Positions 56,755 to 64,000 of a stretch of 64,000 bases of DNA are shown here, piece after piece. The notes under the pieces are model-generated. The model saw only the letters and a list, made by a program, of their open reading frames with translations. It searched no databases and was not told the DNA's origin. Position numbers and translations under genes: made by a program. Source of the DNA: Drechmeria coniospora (Eukaryota > Ascomycota > Sordariomycetes > Hypocreales > Ophiocordycipitaceae); NCBI RefSeq assembly GCF_001625195.1, contig NC_054390.1, positions 2,442,027 through 2,506,026 on the forward strand, written 5' to 3'. Every line of letters starts with the position of its first letter. Position 1 is the stretch's first letter.

Positions 56755-57075
56755 ATGTGCCAAGTCGCCTTCTTCCAGCGCCGCGAGTGCAAGCACATCT
56801 GGGCCGTGGTGATGGCGCCTTGCGGCCCCTGCATGGGTTTCGTGACCTGCGCCAGCTTTGGCGACGGAACGGCCAAGGACACACCAAAGTTCTACAAGAC
56901 CAGGACGAGGCCGTGCCCGAGGTGTGCTGCGGCAGCAGGATACGCCTATGATAGAAATGCCTTACGCATGGTACACAAGATGGGATGGGGGGTCAAGTTC
57001 GGTTGGGGACCCGACGAAGACGATTGGGGTGTCGATGTGAGATTTGCGAGGGGTCGAGGATGCGTCATTCTTTGA
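56755..57075 (+). CDS. Small cysteine-rich protein with C-terminal CaaX box
   Basis: One exon encodes 106 aa. Cysteines are at 2, 12, 23, 26, 32, 54, 57 and 103. The two CxxC pairs (C23-x2-C26 and C54-x2-C57) plus C12 and H14 (ECKHIW) look like zinc-ligand sets. The C-terminus reads RFARGRGCVIL: C103-V-I-L is a CaaX box, and terminal Leu favours geranylgeranylation, next to a basic patch that could help membrane binding. The family style (MCQ start, Cys/His pattern, WGVD near the end) fits small conserved fungal proteins of unknown function. There is no signal peptide with the ATG chosen. A longer frame from 56560 would add a hydrophobic, Ser/Pro-rich 65-residue lead, which I think is untranslated. 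Confidence 0.72.
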   Translation: MCQVAFFQRRECKHIWAVVMAPCGPCMGFVTCASFGDGTAKDTPKFYKTRTRPCPRCAAAAGYAYDRNALRMVHKMGWGVKFGWGPDEDDWGVDVRFARGRGCVIL

Positions 57076-57531
57076 CGACACAGGACGCCGCCTCGCTGCG
57101 TCGGCCCCGACGAGCCATCTGGTTGGAGTGCAATACGATAATAATACGATGCGGCCGAGACGAACATCGAAGGGAGGCAAACAATCACGACTTTTTTGTG
57201 ACGGGGGCAGCTCGGTGCTGACGTGACCAGTAATGGCCAACAGCTGCAACGCTACCCCTCAACACCACAACTGGATTCCGTCTCCTTCACGGCAACCAGC
57301 AACCGCAGCGTTGCCATCTCGATATTCGCCCTGTTCATCATGTTTTTATACACCCCCCCCCCCCTTAAAAAAATAACCGAGCACTTCGAGGAAGACTTGT
57401 GGATATGGGATTGGAGACATCACGTGGACCCCAGAGTTCCGAGACGCTCATGACAGAAATTCGACGACCATGGTCGGGACGAAAACTTGCCAAGGAACAG
57501 AAATAGCCTAATCACAAAACCACGACTGCTC
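57076..57531. other. Intergenic region between the Cys-rich gene and MTQ2
   Basis: 456 nt, with a C-run/A-run (CACCCCCCCCCCCCTTAAAAAAAT) near 57350-57372. It holds one 3' UTR and the MTQ2 promoter. No gene is seen. Confidence 0.6.
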
Positions 57532-58305
57532 ATGATGCAATCGGCGTCCAGCATGCTGCCAACTCCCGACACCTCTCACGTACCCTATGAGCGCGTTTAT
57601 GAGCCCTCAGAAGACTCCTTCCTGCTCCTCGACACCCTCTCCTCACCCGCTGAAAGGCAATTCCTGCAAAAGGCCTTCTCAGACAGCGCGCCGCTCGTCG
57701 TCGAGATCGGCACCGGCTCTGGCGTCGTCCTCGGCTTCGTCCACGCTCATGCGCACACCCTGTTCGGAGACGACGCCCACGTCCTCACCGCAGGCGTCGA
57801 TATCAACGCCTACGCTTGCCGCGCGACCGTCACGACGACCGCCAAGGCCCAGCGGGATCACCCCGAGACCCATGGCATGTACCTCGGTTCCTGCATGGGC
57901 GATCTCGTCACGCCCTGGAGGGACAGCTGCGTCGACGTCTTAATCTTCAATCCGCCCTACGTCCCGACACCGGATATGCCACGACGGCCCGAGAGCTATT
58001 TGGATGTTCCCTCGGCGGACCGGAAGCCGTCGTTTGACGACGACTCGTACTTGCTCTCGTTATCGTACGCCGGTGGCAAGGATGGCATGGAGACGACGGA
58101 CCGCCTAGTGGCTTCCCTTCCGCGCATCCTCTCACCGCGCGGGTGCGCCTACATCCTGCTCTGTGCGCAGAACAAACCGGACGAGGTCAAGGACCGCATA
58201 CGGAGCTTTGGCCCCCAGTGGAGGGCCATGACCGTCGGCTCAAGCGGAAAAACGGCCGGGTGGGAGAAGCTCCAGGTCGTGCGCGTCTCGCGAGCCACGT
58301 CATAG
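57532..58305 (+). CDS. MTQ2: eRF1 glutamine methyltransferase Mtq2 (N6AMT1/HemK2 type)
   Basis: One exon encodes 257 aa from the ATG at 57532; a second ATG follows at once. The open frame begins 45 nt earlier at a TTG. The protein shows the HemK2 signatures: YEPSEDSFLLLD near residues 23-34, the SAM-binding loop EIGTGSG at 58-64, acidic Asp of motif II in AGVDINAYA, and the catalytic NPPY at 140-143 (FNPPYVPTP). Then YAGGKDGMETTDRLV and ILLCAQNKPDEV follow. With Trm112 as partner, Mtq2 methylates the Gln of the GGQ motif of release factor eRF1 in the cytosol. Trm112 is not in this window. Confidence 0.96.
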   Translation: MMQSASSMLPTPDTSHVPYERVYEPSEDSFLLLDTLSSPAERQFLQKAFSDSAPLVVEIGTGSGVVLGFVHAHAHTLFGDDAHVLTAGVDINAYACRATVTTTAKAQRDHPETHGMYLGSCMGDLVTPWRDSCVDVLIFNPPYVPTPDMPRRPESYLDVPSADRKPSFDDDSYLLSLSYAGGKDGMETTDRLVASLPRILSPRGCAYILLCAQNKPDEVKDRIRSFGPQWRAMTVGSSGKTAGWEKLQVVRVSRATS

Positions 58306-58677
58306 CAATGGGTCATGGTGATGGGAGCAGCCGCCAGGGATGATGAGTGTGTGTATGCAGTAGCCTGACTTAATTTCCCTAGTACGACAAGCCATCTGCT
58401 CCCACCTCCCTCCTCCCTCCTCCTGTAGCCATGCCATGCCATGCCATGCCCCCGAGGATTGAACAACAAAACGTTTTGTGTCATCGAACGTCCGAAACGC
58501 CAAAAATTTCATCGCCTTGCGACATCATCGTCGTAGTCAACCCCTCACCTCCTTCCCCTGGCTTGAACTGACCAGAGGCTTCATATATGCGATTGTTTCG
58601 TCACACCGCAACACGCCGGGCGGCGCTCAGTACCTTGCACAAGCCAGTACATGTCTGTGGCCAACGACTTCAACCCG
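58306..58677. other. Convergent 3' flanks of MTQ2 and SmD1 with an ATGCC microsatellite
   Basis: 372 nt. (ATGCC)4 lies at 58430-58449, and CCTCCCTCCTCCCTCCTCC near 58406-58424. No gene is seen. Confidence 0.65.
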
Positions 58678-59234
58678 CTAACCTCGACCGCGGCCACGGC
58701 CACGCCCCCGGCCACCGCCTCTGCCTCGCCCGCCACGTCCTCCACGACCTCCCCTGTCTGCGACCTCTTTGCGGGCCTTGTTCTTGGGCTTGGGTGCGTC
58801 ATCGACGAGCAAGGTATCGAGCGCTAGCGAGTCGGGTAGGATGAAGTATCGGACAGTGGAGCCGCGGATGTTCATGGTGTCGAGGGAGACCGGGCTGCCG
58901 CCTTTAGGCGTCATCTTGACAGTGCGTAGAGCCGTGTTCATTTGGGGGGTGACGGACGCTATCGTGCCGTGGACGATGGTGCCTGGCCAGCCATCATGTT
59001 AGTCGCCGACGCTCCATCTTGCGTCCACGCTTTTGTCCGGCTGGAGCTGAGGGAAGGGTGATGAAAGAAGGACCGAGCTTACCATTCTTGAGCTCGATCG
59101 TCACCGTCTCATTGGCGCACTTCATCAAGAACCTGATTTCGATCTTAGCATCGTTCGTACCTCAAGCCAGGAGTTTCTGGTCCGCTGCGCTTTACGCATG
59201 AGGATCTGCTGGGCACCTACCGGACGAGCTTCAT
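58678..59234 (-). CDS. SMD1: Small nuclear ribonucleoprotein SmD1
   Basis: Three exons, 59234-59221 (14 nt), 59132-59083 (50 nt) and 58982-58678, encode 122 aa. Joins give [32 protein letters not shown]. Introns are 87 and 100 nt with GTAGGT and GTAAGC donors. The Sm1 motif ([25 protein letters not shown]) and Sm2 motif ([14 protein letters not shown]) are complete. The tail is a Gly-Arg repeat ([20 protein letters not shown]), a target of arginine methylation and of the SMN/assembly pathway in animals. SmD1 belongs to the heptameric ring of U1, U2, U4 and U5 snRNPs. The first two coding exons are very short, a common trait of fungal Sm genes. Confidence 0.96.
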
Positions 59235-59699
59235 GTTGGCGGTGTCGACGTGGTCGTGTAACGGCGTCGACTGCGATAAGAGGTAGTGTTGTACTAAGAG
59301 CGATGACCTGATCGCATGAAGATTGTCGTCCTCGAATCCTCGCTGGGGAACTTAATTGCATTCAGCCTCCAGCCGTAGTCTAGTCTCTCGAAATTGCTCC
59401 CTCGGAAAATACGCGGAAGAAACGATCACGTGTTGCCTGCGAAGAACCGGTCACGTGACGGCGCGCCTTCTCCTGCGAGGCTCAACCTTCCTCCTCAAAC
59501 TTGGGGCCCAGGCATAAATACGGGGTGTGGACGACTTGGATTTGGCGTTGTTCTAAAGCTTGCTGTACGATGTATTGAAGAATCATTGAAGCCGACTGCT
59601 TCCAAAGTCCAAAACCAACTTTGCCATTCCCTTCTTTGCTGTTGCTCTGGTCCTAGGCTGTCTGCATTTTCGCCGTTCAAATGTCTCGGATAACCAAAT

Positions 59700-60090
59700 G
59701 CTTGTGAACTAAGTACTTACATCTACTACTTACACCCACGTACTTACAGTACAAGTACATGTATTAATACTGTAGATAGATGTACAGTACGTATGGAGTA
59801 CAGTATACGGAGAACTTTAAGTACATATACAAGTACGGAGTACAGGCACTCAGTTGAGTGCACAGCTATCGATAAGTGCGGCATGCAGTGGGGGGCAAAA
59901 AGTATTTATGAATACTCCGTAACTCAAGTCACTTTGCTTATTGCTAGCGTGGGAATAGTACTTGTCGAGATCCATTTCCACTAAGTCGGTATTTCTCCGT
60001 ACTCCGTAGGTACTGGAGCTATGCTGTCGCTGCTCGGCACAGCCATCCCACGGTTCAGTACTCCGTACTTGCACACCAATTTGTAAGTAC
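59700..60090. repeat. GTAC-rich palindromic island
   Basis: AAGTACTTACATC, ACGTACTTACAGTACAAGTA, GTATGGAGTACAGTATACGG and TTTCTCCGTACTCCGTAGG words, built like the other islands of the window. Confidence 0.75.
59884..59909 (+). mobile_element. Isolated Tc1-type terminal repeat end
   Basis: CAGTGGGGGGCAAAAAGTAT starts at 59886 and continues TTATG. Its first 22 nt match the left end of the deleted Tc1 element at 50769 (one T/C difference at the first base), then similarity stops. No opposite end is visible within the intergenic region. It is preceded by TG, not TA. Confidence 0.55.
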
Positions 60091-60444
60091 GAGTCCGCGT
60101 GCTAGCAGCCATGTCTCGTATGCCCAGTTGAACACCTGCAACCTGCCCCTCGCACCACCAGATGCTGCATCATCAAATCCACTGTCGGCATGTTGTCAAG
60201 CACATCAACGCCGCACACCGCAAGGAACCTGTTATGCGTATATAATGGACAAGTTTTCTCGTTGATCCATCCGAACCCTCGTTCCTATCATACCAATTTG
60301 CCCTCTCAATGCCTATCTCCGAAGGGTTTGCTCTGACCTAATCACACCCCCTTCGTCGCCCGGGCCCACGGTTCTCTTTCTCCAGCAACCCTCGCTTTAG
60401 CTGTTCCGACCGTCCATCACCGTATCCAGATTGTGTTAGGCTTC

Positions 60445-63258
60445 ATGATTTCTGGAAGAGGTGGCGCGGGTGCTCGTGGTGGCCGCATCCGCCCACCTCG
60501 TCGCTTTGTACGCGTAAGTTGATTCTCCTCCGCATCGTGACCTTTTCCTTCCGACACCTCCGCAATTTCCTACGGCAGCGATGCTTCAAAGCAGCTCTAC
60601 CGTGTCTGAGAATCTTGCCGGGGATTATGGTGACGGCATCGAACCTCACCCACTGTGACTCACATCACCATTACCCCCTCGGGCCGTGTCCCTAGCGCAG
60701 CGTAGGCAGAGTCTCCTCGCTAACCGTCATCGTCCACAGCCAAATGGCGAGCATGCCGATTTCGAAGACTGCTGGCAGATGCTGCAGGAGGCTCTGCGCG
60801 ACATCCACAACAAAAGCTGCGGCCGGCTTTCGTTCGAGGAGCTCTACCGAGCCGCCTACAAGATCGTCCTCAAGAAGAGAGGCGAGGAGCTCTACGACCG
60901 TGTCAAGCAATTCGAAGAGCAGTGGTTTGCGCAGCATGTCATTCCCAAGATCGAGATCCTCGTGACCAAGAGCCTCATCAGCGTCGGTGTCGGCCAGTCG
61001 TCGAGCTCGGCCAACGAGAGGCGACAGACAGGAGAGAAGTTCCTCAAGGGCGTGCGGGATACGTGGGAGGACCACAACATGTCCATGAACATGACAGCCG
61101 ACATCCTCATGTACCTCGACCGAGGCTACACCCAGCAGGAGCAGAACAAGGCGCCGATCTTTGCCACGACCATCGGCCTATTCCGTGACCATATCCTGCG
61201 CTCGTGCCTGAACGACAACACGAGCCAGCTGGTCATCGACATTGTCGTCTCCGTCATGCTGGATCAGATCGACATGGAGCGAGACGGAGACATAATCGAC
61301 CGAAACCTCATCCGGAGCTGCAGCCGGATGCTCACGTGCTTGTACGAGACGGAGGACGAGAACGAGAGCCAGACGCTCTACCTGACCGTCTTCCAGCCGC
61401 GCTTCGTGGACAGCGGCGAGAAGTTCTACGCACAGGAGTGCCAACGCCTCTTGCGGGATGCCGACGCCGGCACCTGGTTGAGACAGACGCAGCGGCGGCT
61501 GAACGAAGAGGTTGATCGGTGCGGGACGTCCATCGAGCTGGACACGCTGCCAAGGATCCTGGACGTCATAGATCGCATGCTCATAAGCCATCACCTGCAA
61601 GAGTTTCTGGCCCTCGAAGGCAGTGGCGCCCGATGGATGATCGACAACGACAAGCTTGAGGACCTCTCGATACTCTACAAGCTCATCGTTCGGGTCGACG
61701 ACAGCAAGTCCGCTCTTCGGGATATTTTGCAGAAGCGAGTCGTCGAACTCGGTCTCGAGATTGAAAGCAGCTTGCGAGGCCTCGACTTTTCAGCCGCCCT
61801 TCGTCCCGCCGAGGGCGACGAGGGTGCCAAGGGCGACGATGGGGCCGCCGGAGAAAAGGCCAAGGCGCCTAATGCTGCGGCCCAGCACACGGCCGCTGCG
61901 ATCAGATGGGTCGACGATGTTCTGAGGCTCAAGGACAAGTTTGACAAGATGCTGAGCCAGTGTTTCCAGGATGACTTGGTCATGCAGACGGCGCTTACCA
62001 AGAGCTTTGCCGATTTCATCAACATGTTCGCCCGGGCGTCCGAGTACGTCTCGTTGTTCATCGACGACAACTTGAAGCGAGGAATCAGGGGCAAGACGGA
62101 GGCGGAAGTCGACGCCGTGCTGGACAAGGCGGTGATACTGATACGGTACCTGCAAGATCGAGACCTCTTTCAAACCTACTACCAGCGCCACCTCGGCCGC
62201 CGGCTGCTGCACGGCAAGTCGGAGAGCCACGATGTCGAGAAACAAATCATCTCGCGCATGAAGCAGGAGCTTGGACAGCAGTTCACGAGCAGGTTCGAGG
62301 GCATGTTCCGAGACCTCGTCACATCCGCCGAACTGACGTCGACGTATCGCCAACATATGGCCAGCGTTGGTGACGGGAGCCAAACGATCGACCTGAGCGT
62401 CAACGTCCTCACGACCAACTACTGGCCTTCGGAGATCATGGGCCGTCAAGGCTCGCTTGAAGTCGGCCCCCGGGTGTCGTGCAACTATCCGTCCGACGTG
62501 AGACGGCTGCAGGCGAGCTTCGAGCAGTTTTACCTGACCAACCGCAACGGACGGAAGCTGACGTGGGTCGGCTCGACTGGCAGCGCCGACATCAAGTGCA
62601 CCTTTCCCGCCCTTCCCGGGAAGTCGGGCATTCTGGGGCGGGAACGGCGGTATGAGGTCAACGTGCCGACCTTTGCCATGGCCGTGCTCCTGCTCTTCAA
62701 CGATGTGGAGGACGGCGAGAGCCTCACGTTTGAGGAGATTCAGGCCAAGACAGGCATATCGACGCAGGACCTGATGAGGACGCTGACGGCTGTTGCTGTG
62801 GCACCGAAATCGCGGGTGCTGTCCAAGGAGCCTGCGACGAAGCACATCAGAGCCGGTGACAAGTTCACGTTCAACGCATCCTTCCAGAGCAAGATCATGC
62901 GAATCAAAGCACCCATCATCAACGCCGTTTCCAAGGTCGAAGGCACGCAGGAGAGGAAGTCGACGGAGGACAAGAACAACCAGACGAGATCGCACATCAT
63001 TGACGCGGCCATTGTGAGAATCATGAAGTAAGTCTCTTCGACGTCGGCCCCAACTACGCTTGCTGACATGGAAGGAACAGGTCCAGAAGGGAGCTCAGCC
63101 ACGCGCAGCTCGTCAGCGAAGTTCTCGGCCAGCTCTCCTCTCGCTTCAAGCCCGAGGTGTCACTGATCAAGAAACGGGTGGAGGACCTAATTGTTCGCGA
63201 GTACCTCGAGCGGCCAGACGAGGAAGGCGCTCCGTCAATGTATCGCTACGTCGCTTGA
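60445..63258 (+). CDS. Cullin-3 family ubiquitin ligase scaffold
   Basis: Three exons, 60445-60513, 60701-63027 and 63081-63258, encode 857 aa. Exon 1 gives a Gly/Arg-rich start (MISGRGGAGARGGRIRPPRR). For intron 1 (187 nt) the frame requires the acceptor GCGCAG at 60700; CCTAG six nt earlier would shift frame. Cullin features: LSFEELYRAAYKIVL, DIHNKSCGR, the cullin-homology start TYYQRHLGRRLLHGKSESHDVEKQIISRMKQELGQQFTSRFEGM, LTTNYWP and the winged helix ending EYLERPDEEGAPSMYRYVA. The neddylation site IVRIMK ends with Lys799, whose codon is split AA|G by intron 2. SFEELYR plus the N-terminal style favour Cul3, which recruits BTB-protein adaptors and Rbx1. Confidence 0.94.
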
Positions 63259-64000
63259 TTTGATTGATGCCTTTGTGTTGGATGCGGTCTCACGAGTAAT
63301 GAGGGAAGTTGCATTTGCATGAGGCACGGCGTCAACGGTGTTTGGAGGCGGATTAGATGTTGCCTTATTATGTTTCTTTTTTGTCACATCTCCTTCGCTG
63401 CGAGAGCATTCTTTGCAAATGACAATGAGAGGAAGCGCCGAAGGAAGCTGCGATCTTACGGTGCTAATGTCCGCAAGGGGTTTATCTCGTGGAGGAATGT
63501 AAAGCCTCGGCATAACTCGCCGATGCAGTAGTCCGGTTGGTGTTTTCAACTTTGAAGGTTTCAAGAATCTTGGGATGTCGGTCTGGGTAAGCGACAAGCA
63601 ACCAATTCAACCGGTCCAGGAAATCACGGCTCTTAACAGGGCAACCCGGCAACTCAAACGCAGCATCTAGTGCTTCAGGCTCTGGGAAGGGGCCCGCCGG
63701 TAATCATGATGCGCCAAATACCGAGGCCAGAATTCCTATGAAAAATGATGAGGCACCACGAGAATCCCCCGCTGAGCGTGCGGCTCCTACATCTGCGCAT
63801 GTAACAAGGCCCAAACGTCGAATAATCAGAACACCACACCCATCCATGAATGCTCTCCAATGAATAGCACCCGCAGTTCAGACGCAACGTCGGGCACCTC
63901 TGGGGAAATGCGTGTCAGATATGGAAAAGCTGTTGGCCAACTTGGCCACCTCAGATGATGGATGCATGAGAGAAGGCAACGGTGGATTCCATGGAAGACT
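63259..64000 (+). other. Cullin-3 3' flank and an unresolved reading frame at the right edge
   Basis: 63259-63530 is the cullin 3' flank. From about 63594 one plus-strand frame reads without a stop for 89 codons (TGQPGNSNAASSASGSGKGPA is part of it; later PMKNDEAPRESPAERAAP) to a TGA at 63860-63862. It then continues with VSDMEKLLANLATSDDG. An overlapping second frame (63541 onward, VFNFEGFKNLGMSVWVSDK) is also open. The composition looks coding, but I cannot set a start, and the stop implies an intron, a frameshift, or that the frame is not real. It may be the beginning of a gene cut by the window, or a decayed one. Confidence 0.25.

Larger units (their letters stand above)
59235..60444. promoter_or_regulatory. 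Divergent region between SmD1 and cullin-3, with a GTAC island
   Basis: 1.2 kb. 59235-59690 is unique and should include the SmD1 promoter; an inverted pair GATCACGTG/GGTCACGTG at 59425-59457 carries two CACGTG E-box cores. 59700-60090 is GTAC-rich and contains an isolated Tc1-like end. 60090-60444 is C/T-rich, probably the cullin promoter and leader. Confidence 0.55.

Noticed and set aside
57487..57531. 15 extra codons before MTQ2
   Set aside because: The frame starts at TTG; the conserved YEPSEDSF signature is at its usual distance from the ATG at 57532.
61790..62995. 401-codon minus-strand frame opposite cullin-3
   Set aside because: Antisense shadow of the cullin homology domain.

Overview
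The window is nuclear DNA of a filamentous ascomycete (Pezizomycotina). The evidence is short introns of about 50-270 nt with GTRNGT donors and CTAAC-like branch sites, GC-rich exons, and fungal versions of every recognisable gene. Sordariomycetes, most likely Hypocreales, is my inference from the protein style and from GTAC/ACTCCGTAC-rich intergenic DNA. It is not proven. I see no rRNA, tRNA, CRISPR array or prokaryotic feature.

Layout, left to right. (1) 1-5.8 kb: the 3' end of a Ubp15/USP7-type deubiquitinase gene (+), a cytosolic L-asparaginase with ankyrin repeats (-), and a small GPI-anchored Cys-rich protein (-). (2) 9-20 kb: a dense housekeeping block with a Bur1/CDK9-like kinase (+), a small membrane protein with a probable 15-nt microexon (-), the SNF1/AMPK beta subunit (+), Kae1 of the KEOPS complex (-) and EPL1 of NuA4 (-). 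(3) 21.7-28 kb: calcineurin B (+), then 4.1 kb without a recognisable gene, then an uncharacterised polyQ/coiled protein (-). (4) 27.9-36 kb: about 8 kb without a gene I can support, rich in GTAC palindromic DNA. (5) 36-46.6 kb: mitochondrial uS9m (-) and eEF1B-gamma (+) from a 312-bp shared promoter, an NIF/FCP1-like HAD protein (-), Rrp36 (+), COQ8 (-) and ESS2/Bis1 (-). (6) 47.7-51.2 kb: a small secreted acidic protein with a tandem-repeat 5' leader (-), and a 414-bp internally deleted Tc1-type transposon. (7) 51.9-63.3 kb: an APH-family kinase-like protein (+), the vacuolar TRP channel Yvc1 (+), a small Cys-rich protein ending in a CaaX box (+), the Mtq2 methyltransferase (+), SmD1 (-) and cullin-3 (+). 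The right edge holds an unresolved reading frame.

The genes are mostly single-copy housekeeping functions: transcription and chromatin (Bur1, Epl1, ESS2), splicing (SmD1), ribosome and translation (Rrp36, uS9m, eEF1Bg, Mtq2, Kae1), signalling (calcineurin B, SNF1 beta, Yvc1) and ubiquitin (Ubp15, cullin-3). They do not form a biosynthetic cluster. Calcineurin B and Yvc1 both belong to Ca2+ signalling but lie 30 kb apart.

The most unusual material is intergenic: dispersed islands built from GTAC, ACTCCGT and TAAGTACTTA units that stop at gene borders, the deleted Tc1 element, and two isolated fragments of the same terminal repeat. Exon borders were set by hand from reading-frame continuity and splice consensus. 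All CDS entries without introns start at an ATG.
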